Source of the DNA: Gammaproteobacteria bacterium
GTDB taxonomy: Bacteria; Pseudomonadota; Gammaproteobacteria; QNFN01
Length of the DNA stretch: 12,006 nucleotides
Reading direction: 5' to 3'
Assembly (NCBI GenBank): GCA_003645555.1
Contig: QNFN01000024.1
Location: forward strand, 1 to 12,006
The first letter of the stretch is position 1. The number at the start of each line of letters is the position of its first letter. Under the pieces are notes generated by a model, which was not told the origin of the DNA, ran no database searches, and saw only the letters and a program-made list of their open reading frames with translations. The translations under genes and the position numbers were made by a program. Below are positions 1 through 10,413 of this stretch, one piece after another.

Positions 1-1335
1 CGGTGACTGCTTGTAGAGCAGGCTCAGGATCAATGCATTGAGCGCCACCGACTTGCCTGAACCCGTCGTACCGGCAACCAGCAGGTGCGGCATCTTCGAC
101 AACTCGGCGACGAACGGGTTGCCGCTGATGTCCTTGCCCAGAGCCAACGTCAATGGACCGGCAGCCTTGTCGAAGGTCTTGGAATTGAGGATCTCACTCA
201 ATACCACGGTCTCACGGTGCTCGTTGGGAATCTCCAGGCCAATCACCGGCTTGCCAGGAATCACCTCGACGATACGCACACTGATTACCGACAGCGCGCG
301 CGCCAGGTCCTTGGCCAGGTTACTGATACGGCTGACCTTGGTGCCGGCAGCGAGGGTCAACTCGAAACGGGTGATGACCGGCCCCGGGTGGACCGCTTCG
401 ACCTCGACTTCGATGCCGAAATCACGCAGCTTGAGTTCAACCTGGCGCGACAGCGCCTCCAGGGTCGCGGCGGAGTAGCCACCCTTGGTCGGCGATGGCC
501 CGTTGAGCAGCGCCAACGGCGGCAGCGTTTTGCCCTCGGGCTGGAACAGCGGCACCTGCTTTTCACGTTCTACCCGGTCACTGGGTTCAATCTTCTTGAC
601 TATCGGTTCGATCCGCGTCGGCGCCCGTTTGCTGCGTTTCCGGGTCTCCTTCCTGGTCGTTATTTCACGGTCACGGCGTGCCTGGCGGCCCACAAGACTC
701 TCGCGCAACAGCGCACTCCGTTCATGCAACCAACCGAAAAAACCGAGGGTATGACGTCCGGTCTGCTCCATCAGTCCGACCCACGACAGCCCGGTGGCCA
801 GCGTCACGCCGGTCAGGAACAGCGCCAGCAGGAAAATCGTCGCACCGAAGAAACTGAAGGCCCCTACCAGGGCCCCGCCGACCACGTCACCGAGTACACC
901 GCCAGCATTTAGCGGCATGGCGAGAGTCGGATTCTCGAAGTGGAGCCGGGCCAGACTGCTGCCGGCGGCCATGGTGATAACGAAACCGATCAGGCGCAAC
1001 GTCAGGTGTGGCCAGTCGACGGAACCGTCTAACGTGCGCCGGGTCGCCAACCAACCGCCGTAGGCAATCAGCACCGGAAACAGGAAGGCCATGTAGCCGA
1101 ACAGGTAAAGAGAGATGTCGGCGAACCAGGCTCCGGCGACACCGCCGGTGTTGCGCACCTCGCCGGTCGGGCCGCTGTAGGACCAGCCGGGATCGCTTGC
1201 ATGGTAGGTCAGCAGCGCGATCAACAGGTAGAGGGAGATGGCACCGACAATGAACAGCGTGCCCTCGCGCAGGGCGCGCGAAAGGTGCCGGGTGAAACCG
1301 CTGCCCTGGGCCTGCTTTTGACTCGCCTGTCTCAC
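1..1335 (-). CDS. ftsK: DNA translocase FtsK, N-terminal part (cut by window edge)
   Basis: Septal DNA pump that couples chromosome segregation to cell division. The minus frame reads unbroken for 445 codons to base 1. Hydrophobic segments lie near residues 26-44, 74-97, 112-129 and 152-184, matching the four-helix FtsK membrane anchor; the short motif SDPGWS after the first helix is typical. A basic linker of only about 60-70 residues (about 205-275) follows, then the motor alpha domain with GPVITRFE and GKPVIGLEIPN, and Walker A GTTGSGKS at 422-429. Walker B and the DNA-reading gamma domain lie outside the window. No ATG lies before the first helix; GTG at 1335 is the best start (TTG at 1338 is adjacent) with a weak AGAG five bases upstream. 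In-frame stops at 1354 and 1360 bound the start. Divergent from trxB. The linker is far shorter than in E. coli FtsK. Identity is secure; the exact start is less so. Confidence 0.96.
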   Translation of the reverse strand, partial: MRQASQKQAQGSGFTRHLSRALREGTLFIVGAISLYLLIALLTYHASDPGWSYSGPTGEVRNTGGVAGAWFADISLYLFGYMAFLFPVLIAYGGWLATRRTLDGSVDWPHLTLRLIGFVITMAAGSSLARLHFENPTLAMPLNAGGVLGDVVGGALVGAFSFFGATIFLLALFLTGVTLATGLSWVGLMEQTGRHTLGFFGWLHERSALLRESLVGRQARRDREITTRKETRKRSKRAPTRIEPIVKKIEPSDRVEREKQVPLFQPEGKTLPPLALLNGPSPTKGGYSAATLEALSRQVELKLRDFGIEVEVEAVHPGPVITRFELTLAAGTKVSRISNLAKDLARALSVISVRIVEVIPGKPVIGLEIPNEHRETVVLSEILNSKTFDKAAGPLTLALGKDISGNPFVAELSKMPHLLVAGTTGSGKSVALNALILSLLYKQSP

Positions 1336-2523
<1,188 letters not shown>

Positions 2524-2596
2524 ACCAGGTATCGGTCCTTTAGCGTGAACGCCGCCGGGCATTCGTCAAGCTGAAGCCCCATCAGGCTCTTCGTGG

Positions 2597-2614
2597 GTCG
2601 GACTTCAGTCCGAC
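2597..2614. repeat. REP-like palindrome, intact copy
   Basis: GTCGGACT-TC-AGTCCGAC is a perfect 8-bp inverted repeat with two central bases, able to form a tight hairpin. It sits between the 3' ends of two convergent genes, the usual place for repetitive extragenic palindromes. I recall similar GTCGGACTTCAGTCCGAC-type repeats scattered in gammaproteobacterial genomes, but copy number cannot be judged from one window. It may also help terminate trxB. Confidence 0.55.
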
Positions 2615-2676
2615 AATCCCGATGTCCGGGACGGCGTTTTATAGGACGCTATCTTCAGTCGCCGCACTCTTTGTAT

Positions 2677-2698
2677 AGGTCGGGTTTCAGCACCACAA
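2677..2698. repeat. REP-like palindrome, degenerate copy
   Basis: GTCGGGTTTCAG at 2679-2690 matches the left part of the 2597 palindrome at 10 of 12 bases, and the following CACCACAA partly matches its right arm. The right arm no longer pairs with the left. It starts about 80 bases from the intact copy, in the same orientation, and looks like a decayed second unit. Confidence 0.35.
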
Positions 2699-2755
2699 GG
2701 TGCCATAGCGATCCAACTTCGGCTGCAGCCTGGCCTGCAAGCAACCCACCAAGGC

Positions 2756-3235
2756 CTAGCCCTCGATCACCACCGGGGTGCCAACGGCGACCCGGTCGAA
2801 CAACTCGATGACGGCATCGTTCGCCATGCGGATGCAGCCGTGCGAGCCTGGTCGGCCCAGTTCGGCGTCATCCGGAGTGCCATGGATGTAGATGTAGCGG
2901 GACATGGTGTCGACCTCGCCCAGCCGGTTGCGCCCCGGCTCGCAGCCGCTGAGCCAGAGGATCCGGGTCAGTATCCAGTCTCTCTGTGGGCCAGATGCGC
3001 GCAGTTCGGGTGAAAAGAGTTCCCCGGTCGGGCGACGACCGACAAAGATGGTCCCGACCGGGCATCCGGTGCCGATCCGGGCACGGACGACATGCCGTCC
3101 ACGTGGCGTGCACTCGCTGCCGTTACGCTCACCCGCCCCATTCGCTGCCGTGGAAACCTGGTAGTCGGCGAGCACCTCCCCTCCCTGCATCAGCCAAAGC
3201 CGCTGCTGCGGAATACTGATGCGGACGGCGTTCAT
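2756..3235 (-). CDS. L,D-transpeptidase (YkuD family), short form
   Basis: YkuD enzymes form L,D peptide cross-links in peptidoglycan or attach proteins to it through a cysteine nucleophile. The signature is clear: IHG, then 12 residues, then SHGCIR. Counting from the ATG at 3235 gives 159 residues with His118, Cys134 and Arg136 in place. Motifs CTPRGRH and GRNRLGEVDT are also usual for the family. An in-frame ATG at 3268 would add 11 residues (MPSTRYSDPAP), but it abuts the AT-rich promoter-like segment, and relatives I recall begin a few residues before the I-S-I strand; 3235 is therefore preferred. Neither start has a good Shine-Dalgarno. No signal peptide, lipobox or membrane segment is visible, odd for a periplasmic enzyme but shared by similar short homologs. 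Divergent from the LysR-type regulator, which could control it. Confidence 0.9.
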   Translation of the reverse strand: MNAVRISIPQQRLWLMQGGEVLADYQVSTAANGAGERNGSECTPRGRHVVRARIGTGCPVGTIFVGRRPTGELFSPELRASGPQRDWILTRILWLSGCEPGRNRLGEVDTMSRYIYIHGTPDDAELGRPGSHGCIRMANDAVIELFDRVAVGTPVVIEG

Positions 3236-3387
3236 CGGTGCGGGATCAGAATATCTGGTCGAGGGCATAAATATTCGTTATATTTGAGTCACAACAATTT
3301 ATTCGGCACCACCGGGAACAGATGGCCAGGGGGACAGGCTCGGGCCACCCGGATTGTGAAGCCGATGGACGGACTGAACGTAACACC
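3236..3387. promoter_or_regulatory. Divergent promoter region, L,D-transpeptidase / lysR
   Basis: An AT-rich patch around 3266-3300 stands out from its GC-rich surroundings. It holds the dyad AAATAT-TCGTT-ATATTT (3269-3285). TATATT at 3279-3284 is one mismatch from a -10 box on the plus strand, and TATAAC (3282-3277) is a -10 candidate on the minus strand; neither has a good -35. LysR-type regulators often bind in such divergent regions, although this dyad is not a symmetric T-N11-A. Confidence 0.5.
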
Positions 3388-4323
3388 ATGATCCTGAACA
3401 CCAGTATACGCAGCTTCCTGCATGCCGCCCGCCACCTCAGCTTCTCGGTCGCGGCACGCAAGACCTACATCTCGCAGCCGGCGGTCTCCGCACGAATCAA
3501 GCGCCTGGAAGAGTATTTCAACGTCGAACTGTTCGAGCGCACGCCGGCCGGACTGCGCCTGACCGCCGCCGGCAAGGTCTTCTTCGACTACGCCCAGCGA
3601 CTCGAGCAGATGGTGGCCGAGGCCGAGCGCGCGGTGAAAGACATCTCCGAGGGCGACGACGTCCACCTCTACCTCGGTGCCAACCGCTCCGCGACCTCAG
3701 TCATGCTGCCGGAGTTGCTCAGTCACTTCGGCCAGACCTGCCCGGACGTGCGCATCCGCACCGAACTGCAATCACCCGACCAGCTACTTGAACGCCTCTC
3801 CTATGGTTTTCTTGACGCGGTCATCGTCGAACAGGCGGTCGACGAGGAACGCTACCACGTCACCCCGTTGCTCAAGGACGAGGTGGTGATCATCTGCCTG
3901 CCGGACCACCCGCTGGCCGACAAGGGCAAGATCACCATCGAGGAACTATGCCGCGAGCCGCTGGTGACCAACAGCCCGATGTCCGGCACCCGACAGATGC
4001 TGCGTGAGCGCCTCGACCTGCACGACAAACACGACGGCGACCTCAATATCATCATGGAACTGCAGAGCATCGACCTGGTACGGCAGATGACCGCCAACCG
4101 CCAGGCCATCGGCCTGGTTTCGCGCCTCGTGATGTCGCAGACCCAGGGCAGCGAGAACCTGGTGATCCTGCAGATCAACGACGCGCCGATGCTCCGTGTC
4201 TTCAGCATGATCACCACGCACAAGAGCCTCGAGCGGCCGAACGTGCGCAAGCTGTGCGAGATCGCTTCGGAAATCTACGATGAGGACATGCTGTTCCGAC
4301 AGACCGGAACCAAGACGTCCTGA
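3388..4323 (+). CDS. LysR-type transcriptional regulator
   Basis: A DNA-binding regulator of 311 residues, the usual LTTR size. The N-terminus carries the winged helix-turn-helix (about 6-65): SFSVAARKTYISQPAVSARI at 18-37 is the HTH, followed by LEEYFNVELFERT and LTAAG. The rest (about 90-300) fits the two-lobed periplasmic-binding-like effector domain, with DAVIVEQAV and a GLVSRLV segment. The ATG at 3388 puts the HTH at the expected place; the longer frame from 3322 adds 22 residues unlike any LTTR. Its Shine-Dalgarno is weak. It is divergent from the L,D-transpeptidase gene and convergent with acnB. The effector and target genes cannot be read from sequence; the divergent neighbour is the default candidate, and acnB is possible because of a shared AT-rich motif. 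Confidence 0.95.
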   Translation: MILNTSIRSFLHAARHLSFSVAARKTYISQPAVSARIKRLEEYFNVELFERTPAGLRLTAAGKVFFDYAQRLEQMVAEAERAVKDISEGDDVHLYLGANRSATSVMLPELLSHFGQTCPDVRIRTELQSPDQLLERLSYGFLDAVIVEQAVDEERYHVTPLLKDEVVIICLPDHPLADKGKITIEELCREPLVTNSPMSGTRQMLRERLDLHDKHDGDLNIIMELQSIDLVRQMTANRQAIGLVSRLVMSQTQGSENLVILQINDAPMLRVFSMITTHKSLERPNVRKLCEIASEIYDEDMLFRQTGTKTS

Positions 4324-4342
4324 ACGAGGCTGACTGTTCTAT

Positions 4343-4372
4343 AAAAAAGGGCCGGCGACATGCCGATCCTTT
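4343..4372 (-). terminator. Intrinsic terminator of acnB (possibly bidirectional)
   Basis: On the minus strand, 24 bases past the acnB stop, a hairpin forms from AAAGG and CGGC paired with GCCG and CCTTT (two-base internal mismatch, five-base loop), followed by six T residues. This is a good intrinsic terminator. In the plus direction the stem ends in CCTTTC, so it may also stop transcription from the convergent lysR gene. Confidence 0.8.
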
Positions 4373-4395
4373 CGCGTGCCGTGGGTGATCTCGGG

Positions 4396-6954
4396 TCAGG
4401 CGGACTTCTTCACCGAATCCGCAGCGTCCTGGTAGCTGTCGATTTGGTCAAAGTTGAGGTAACGGTAGACCTCGTCTTCGACTTGGCTCAGCCCCTGCAC
4501 CTGCGCCAGGTACTCCTCCGGAGTCGGCAGCTTACCCATGCGGCTCGCCACCGCGGCCAGCTCGGCCGAGGCGAGGTAGACGTTGGCACCAGCACCGAGC
4601 CGGTTCGGGAAGTTACGCGTCGAGGTCGAAACCACGGTGCTGCCCGGGGCGACACGCGCCTGGTTGCCCATGCACAGCGAGCAGCCCGGCATCTCCATCC
4701 GTGCCCCGGACTTGCCGAACGTGCTGTAGTAGCCCTCGTCGACCAACTGCGCCTCGTCCATGCGTGTTGGCGGAGCGACCCAGAGGCGCGTGGCAACCTG
4801 CTCGTCACTCGCTTCGAGCACCTTGCCGGCGGCACGGAAGTGGCCGATGTTGGTCATACACGAGCCGATGAATACCTCGTCGATCTTGGTCCCGGCGACA
4901 GCCGACAGCGTCTTGACGTCGTCGGGGTCGTTCGGGCACGCCAGCAGCGGCTCCTTGAACTCGCTCATGTCAATCTCGATAACCGCCGCGTACTCGGCAT
5001 CGGCATCGGCCTCGAGCAGTTGCGGATCGGCCAGCCACGCCTCCATGGCGTCGGCACGACGGGCCAGGGCGTCGGCGTCGCCGTAACCCTCGCTGATCAT
5101 CCAGCGCAACAGGGTGACGTTCGAGGTCAGGTACTCGATGATCGGCTCCTTGTTCAACTGGATAGCGCAACCGGCGGCCGAGCGTTCGGCCGCGGAGTCG
5201 GAGAGCTCGAACGCCTGTTCGACCTTGAGGTCAGGCAGCCCCTCGATTTCGAGGATGCGTCCGGAAAAGATGTTCTTCTTGCCCTGTTTCTCGACCGTCA
5301 ACAGGCCTTCCTGGAGCGCCTTGTAGGGGATGGCGTTGACCATGTCGCGCAGCGTCATGCCCGGCTGCAGTTCACCCTTGAAACGCACCAGCACCGACTC
5401 CGGCATGTCGAGCGGCATGACGCCGATCGCCGCGCCGAAAGCGACCAGGCCGGAACCGGCCGGGAAGCTGATGCCGATCGGGAAGCGGGTGTGCGAGTCA
5501 CCGCCGGTACCTACGGTATCGGGCAGCAGCATGCGGTTCAGCCAGGAGTGGATGACGCCGTCGCCGGGGCGCAGTGCGATCCCGCCGCGCTCGCGGATAA
5601 AGTCCGGCAACGTCTTGTGGGTGGTGACATCGACTGGCTTCGGGTAGGCAGCCGTGTGGCAGAAGCTCTGCATCACCAGGTCGGAGGAGAAACCGAGGCA
5701 AGCCAGTTCCTTGAGTTCGTCGCGGGTCATCGGCCCGGTGGTGTCCTGAGAACCGACGGTTGTCATCTTCGGTTCACAGTAGGCACCCGCGCGAATGCCT
5801 TCGACGCCGCAGGCGCGGCCAACCATCTTCTGTGCCAACGAATAGCCCTTGCTGCTGTCGGCCGGCTGTTGCGGTTGACGGAAAACGTCGGAGACCGGCA
5901 GGCCAAGCGCCTCGCGAGCGCGACCGGTCAGCGTGCGGCCGATGATCAGCGGGATGCGGCCGCCGGCCTGCACCTCGTCGAGCAACGCTTGGGTCTTGAG
6001 CTCGAAGGTGGAGACGGTCTCACCGGCCTCGTTGGTGATCTTACCGATATACGGGTGGACGGTAACGACGTCGCCCATCTCGAGCTTGTCGACGTCGCAC
6101 TCGATCGGCAGCGCGCCTGAATCCTCGACGGTGTTGAAAAAGATCGGCGCGATCTTGCCACCGAGGACCACGCCGCCCTGGCGCTTGTTCGGGACGTACG
6201 GGATGTCGTCGCCCATCAGCCAGAGCACCGAGTTGGTCGCCGACTTGCGTGACGAACCGGTGCCGACGACGTCACCGACGTAGCTAACGATATGACCCTT
6301 GCCCTTGAGTTCCTCGATCTTGGCCAAGCCGTCAGGCATGCTCGCCTTGAGCATCGCCTTGGCATGAAGCGGGATGTCGGGACGGCTCCAGGCGTCACCG
6401 GCCGGCGACAGGTCGTCGGTGTTGGTCTCTCCCGGGATCTTGAACACGGTGATGGTGATCTGCTCCGCGACGGCGTCGCGCAAGGTGAACCACTCGGCGT
6501 TGGCCCACGACTGCAGCACCGACTGGGCTGCCGCGTTGCCGGCCGCGGCCTTGTCGGCGACCTTGTCGAAGCCGTCGAACACCAGCAGGGTCTTTTTCAG
6601 TGCGTCCGCCGCGGTATCGGCAAGCCCGGCATCGTCGAGCCGGTCGATCAACGGCTGCACGTTGAAGCCACCAAGCATGGTGCCGAGCAGTTCCACGGCA
6701 CGCTGGCGGTCGAGCAGCGGGCTGCTGAGGCTACCGTCGGCAATGCCGGCCAGGAACTCCGCCTTGACCTTCGAGGCATTATCGACGCCTGGGGGTACGC
6801 GGTCGGTCAGAAGTTCAAGCAGGAAGGCCTCTTCGCCGGCCGGCGGAGCCTGCATCAAGGCGACCAGATCGGTCACCTGAGCGGCGTTCAATGGCAACGG
6901 TGGCACGCCTTCGGCGGCCCGCTCTTCGACATGCTTACGGTAGGCTTCCAACAT
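4396..6954 (-). CDS. acnB: Aconitate hydratase B
   Basis: TCA-cycle enzyme that converts citrate to isocitrate through cis-aconitate with a 4Fe-4S cluster; the B type can also act on 2-methylcitrate intermediates. The product has 852 residues, near the E. coli length of about 865, and aligns throughout. Order: N-terminal HEAT-like domain (about 1-160) starting [16 protein letters not shown]; swivel domain with [19 protein letters not shown] and [13 protein letters not shown]; then catalytic domains with [13 protein letters not shown] and [14 protein letters not shown]. Cluster ligands are Cys699 (IGSCMTN), Cys758 and Cys761 (PGCSLCMGN), spaced as in E. coli. A GTG at 6963 in the same frame would add three residues, but it lies inside the Shine-Dalgarno AAAGAGGTGA that serves the ATG at 6954, and E. 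coli AcnB begins at the same point. Convergent with lysR, divergent from purB. It appears intact. Confidence 0.98.
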   Translation of the reverse strand: MLEAYRKHVEERAAEGVPPLPLNAAQVTDLVALMQAPPAGEEAFLLELLTDRVPPGVDNASKVKAEFLAGIADGSLSSPLLDRQRAVELLGTMLGGFNVQPLIDRLDDAGLADTAADALKKTLLVFDGFDKVADKAAAGNAAAQSVLQSWANAEWFTLRDAVAEQITITVFKIPGETNTDDLSPAGDAWSRPDIPLHAKAMLKASMPDGLAKIEELKGKGHIVSYVGDVVGTGSSRKSATNSVLWLMGDDIPYVPNKRQGGVVLGGKIAPIFFNTVEDSGALPIECDVDKLEMGDVVTVHPYIGKITNEAGETVSTFELKTQALLDEVQAGGRIPLIIGRTLTGRAREALGLPVSDVFRQPQQPADSSKGYSLAQKMVGRACGVEGIRAGAYCEPKMTTVGSQDTTGPMTRDELKELACLGFSSDLVMQSFCHTAAYPKPVDVTTHKTLPDFIRERGGIALRPGDGVIHSWLNRMLLPDTVGTGGDSHTRFPIGISFPAGSGLVAFGAAIGVMPLDMPESVLVRFKGELQPGMTLRDMVNAIPYKALQEGLLTVEKQGKKNIFSGRILEIEGLPDLKVEQAFELSDSAAERSAAGCAIQLNKEPIIEYLTSNVTLLRWMISEGYGDADALARRADAMEAWLADPQLLEADADAEYAAVIEIDMSEFKEPLLACPNDPDDVKTLSAVAGTKIDEVFIGSCMTNIGHFRAAGKVLEASDEQVATRLWVAPPTRMDEAQLVDEGYYSTFGKSGARMEMPGCSLCMGNQARVAPGSTVVSTSTRNFPNRLGAGANVYLASAELAAVASRMGKLPTPEEYLAQVQGLSQVEDEVYRYLNFDQIDSYQDAADSVKKSA

Positions 6955-6959
6955 GGCAG

Positions 6960-6969
6960 TCACCTCTTT
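6960..6969 (-). promoter_or_regulatory. Ribosome binding site deciding the acnB start
   Basis: AAAGAGGTGA on the minus strand; its core GAGGTG ends seven bases before the ATG at 6954. The GTG within it is the upstream in-frame alternative start and is better read as part of this site. Confidence 0.75.
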
Positions 6970-8527
<1,558 letters not shown>

Positions 8528-8564
8528 CCATCACGAGGTCCGCAGAGTGGCTCAAGCCACCGGG

Positions 8565-8572
8565 AAAGGAGG
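8565..8572 (+). promoter_or_regulatory. Ribosome binding site of the DUF7931-like gene
   Basis: AAAGGAGG is a near-perfect Shine-Dalgarno, seven bases before the ATG at 8580. It decides this start over upstream in-frame starts that would overlap purB. It is the best ribosome site in the window. Confidence 0.85.
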
Positions 8573-8579
8573 CAGGCGC

Positions 8580-9095
8580 ATGGATAAACCGATTGGTGAC
8601 TACCGGCTGGGTGTGGACCACGAAGAGCTGATCCTCTCCAGTCTTGACGACAACATTGCTGCCGTTGATGCCCTGGTTGGCCAGGCACGGCGCAAGCTCC
8701 AACTGTTCACCCGCGACCTCGAACCGCGCCTCTACGACCGTGAGCCGTTCTACCAGGCACTGCGTCAGTTGGCGATTTCGAGTCGTAACGTCGAGATCCA
8801 GATCCTGGTCATGGACTCAGATCGCGTCGTTAAGGAGGGGCACCGGCTGATCAACCTGGGCCGCCGACTGTCAACCTTCATTCAATTCCGCAGGGTGGCC
8901 GATGACTACCAGAGCACCCCTTCGTCTTTCCTGATCGTCGACGAGCGTGGTTACCTCTACCGCAACCTGGCCATCCAGTACCGGGGCATCGCTGATTTCA
9001 ACAGCCCCTACCGTGCCCAGGAGTACATGCGCCACTTCGATGAGATTTGGCAACACAGCAGCGCGGACCCGAATCTGCGTCAGCTGCACGTCTGA
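8580..9095 (+). CDS. DUF7931-like conserved protein downstream of purB
   Basis: A 171-residue protein of unknown function. I see no signal peptide, membrane helix or cysteine, so it is probably cytoplasmic and soluble. Segments KLQLFTRDLEPRLYD (about 39-53), VEIQILVMDSDRVVKEGHRL, SSFLIVDERGYLYR and the C-terminal DPNLRQLHV resemble, from memory, a domain now called DUF7931, often found alone or behind GNAT acetyltransferase domains in gammaproteobacteria. The alternating hydrophobic strands and helices recall half of a phospholipase D-like fold, but no HKD motif is present, so I assign no activity. The start is fixed by AAAGGAGG. It lies 52 bases after purB on the same strand with no terminator between, so co-transcription is likely. 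Family name moderately sure; function unknown. Confidence 0.88.
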   Translation: MDKPIGDYRLGVDHEELILSSLDDNIAAVDALVGQARRKLQLFTRDLEPRLYDREPFYQALRQLAISSRNVEIQILVMDSDRVVKEGHRLINLGRRLSTFIQFRRVADDYQSTPSSFLIVDERGYLYRNLAIQYRGIADFNSPYRAQEYMRHFDEIWQHSSADPNLRQLHV

Positions 9096-9203
9096 CCGGC
9101 CTGCGGGAAACCCTCGGTCTCGGATCGAACCGGCAATCAATGGCCGGACCGCTACATATCTTGTTATAGTTTTAGTTAACTATAGATGATATCTAATTGA
9201 TAT
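9096..9203. other. AT-rich gap between convergent genes with two inverted repeats
   Basis: The first half is GC-rich with a weak CCGGC/GCCGG stem. From about 9151 composition turns strongly AT-rich. Two perfect inverted repeats lie in tandem: TATAGTT (9165-9171) with AACTATA (9178-9184), and ATATC (9189-9193) with GATAT (9199-9203), the second touching the dmlA stop codon. Neither is a classic terminator, since the stems have almost no GC pairs. No gene was found here. Confidence 0.6.
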
Positions 9204-10262
9204 TTAAATAAGTCCAGCAATGGTCCTGCCAAACTCTTCGGTCGAGGCCTTGCCCCCCATGTCGCGGGTACGCAACTCACTTTCGGCGAGCAACCGTTCG
9301 ATGGCTCCGACGATAGTGGCCGCCGCCTCCGTCTCGCCGAGGTGGTCGAGCATCATCGCTCCGGACCAGAACATGCCGATGGGGTTGGCGATCCCCTGCC
9401 CTGCGATGTCGGGTGCCGAACCGTGCACCGGCTCGAACATCGACGGGTGATCCCGTTCCGGGTTCAGATTGGCCGACGGCGCGATGCCGATGGTGCCGGT
9501 CACAGCCGGTCCGAGGTCGGAGAGAATGTCGCCGAACAGGTTGGAACCAACCACGACGTCGAACCACTCTGGGTGGAGCACGAACTGAGCGGTCAGGATA
9601 TCGATATGGTACTTGTCGGTACGGATATCCGGATACTCGGCCGCGACCGCCACGTGACGCTCATCCCAGAACGGCATCGTGTGAATGATACCGTTGGACT
9701 TGGTCGCCGAGGTCAGGTGCTTTTTCGGCCGGCTCTGCGCCAGGTCAAAAGCGTAGCGCAGGATACGGTCAGTGCCATGACGGGTGAAGATCGACTCCTG
9801 AATCACTAGTTCGTTGTCGGTCCCCTGGTAGAGTCGGCCACCCGCCTCCGAGTACTCCCCCTCGACGTTCTCACGCACAATCATGAAGTCGATATCGCCC
9901 GGGGCACGGTTCGCCAGCGGGCAGTCGACGCCCTGAAACAGCCGTACTGGTCGCAAATTGACGTACTGGTCGAAATGCCGCCGGATCGGGATCAGCAGCC
10001 CCCAGAGGGAAACGTGGTCCGGAACACCCGGGAAACCGACTGCACCGAGATAGATGGCATCGCAGTCGGCCAGTCGATCGAGACCATCATCCGGCATCAT
10101 TCGCCCGGTCGTGTGGTAGGTCTCGCAACTCCAGTCATATTCCTCGAAATTCAGTTTGAAACCGAAACGTGTCGCCGCGGCTTCCAGGACGCGGATACCC
10201 TCTGGCATCACTTCCTTGCCGATGCCGTCACCGGGAATTACGGCAATACGGTAGCTGGCCAT
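9204..10262 (-). CDS. dmlA: D-malate dehydrogenase (decarboxylating), DmlA/TtuC type
   Basis: Soluble enzyme of the isocitrate/isopropylmalate dehydrogenase family, expected to oxidise and decarboxylate D-malate to pyruvate with NAD+; relatives also accept tartrate. The 352 residues match E. coli DmlA closely, including GDGIGKEV (11-18), PDHVSLWG (81-88), QYVNLRPVRLF and IVRENVEGEYS with catalytic Tyr137. TSATKSNG holds Lys188. Metal-binding aspartates are Asp221, Asp245 and Asp249, the last two in NLFGDILSDLGPAVTGTIGI (241-260). HGSAPDIAG includes Asp285, which in this family marks NAD+ rather than NADP+ use. The motif VSLWG and the TtuC-like middle region favour DmlA over LeuB. A good Shine-Dalgarno (TAGGAGA-like) ends eight bases before the ATG. 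It stands alone between a terminator hairpin and a convergent gene, without the dmlR regulator known beside it in E. coli. Substrate choice is inferred from similarity. Confidence 0.93.
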   Translation of the reverse strand: MASYRIAVIPGDGIGKEVMPEGIRVLEAAATRFGFKLNFEEYDWSCETYHTTGRMMPDDGLDRLADCDAIYLGAVGFPGVPDHVSLWGLLIPIRRHFDQYVNLRPVRLFQGVDCPLANRAPGDIDFMIVRENVEGEYSEAGGRLYQGTDNELVIQESIFTRHGTDRILRYAFDLAQSRPKKHLTSATKSNGIIHTMPFWDERHVAVAAEYPDIRTDKYHIDILTAQFVLHPEWFDVVVGSNLFGDILSDLGPAVTGTIGIAPSANLNPERDHPSMFEPVHGSAPDIAGQGIANPIGMFWSGAMMLDHLGETEAAATIVGAIERLLAESELRTRDMGGKASTEEFGRTIAGLI

Positions 10263-10340
10263 TTGGGACTCTCCTATGCCTGTGGTGGGCGACCTGTACG
10301 GTGATCAAGCATGGTCGCCAAACGACAACCCTGCAACGTG

Positions 10341-10366
10341 GAAAGGCGGGCCGAGGCCCGCCTTTC
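10341..10366 (-). terminator. Strong hairpin, probable terminator of the protease gene
   Basis: GAAAGGCGGGC and GCCCGCCTTTC form a perfect 11-bp stem around a four-base loop (CGAG on the plus strand). It lies about 48 bases past the protease stop codon on the minus strand, with three T residues only inside the stem. GC-rich stems ending in TTTC commonly terminate transcription in such genomes. It separates the protease gene from dmlA downstream. Confidence 0.75.
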
Positions 10367-10413
10367 GATACGCTTAGGTCGTCGGGCAGGCCGCCCCGGT
10401 CCGGGGTTCCAGC

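Larger units (their letters stand above)
2524..2755. other. Intergenic region with REP-like palindromes
   Basis: No gene could be supported here. The stretch separates the 3' ends of trxB (plus) and the L,D-transpeptidase gene (minus). It holds a perfect palindrome at 2597-2614, a decayed relative at about 2677-2698, and a weak stem TCCCG/CGGGA (2617-2631) followed by CGGCGTTTT. The last could be a poor trxB terminator. Confidence 0.6.

Noticed and set aside
85..912. 275-codon plus-strand frame at the window start
   Set aside because: The minus strand here encodes ftsK without interruption; the plus frame is a shadow.
2593..2811. 72-codon plus-strand frame after trxB
   Set aside because: It begins within the REP-like repeat, has no ribosome site and overlaps the conserved L,D-transpeptidase gene.
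3322..3387. Longer start of the LysR-type regulator
   Set aside because: The 22 added residues are unlike LTTR N-termini, which begin only a few residues before the HTH; ATG at 3388 fits.
4360..6120. 586-codon open frame on the plus strand across acnB
   Set aside because: It is antisense to a full, strongly conserved aconitase B gene. Long antisense frames are expected in GC-rich coding DNA, and its translation shows no recognisable domain.
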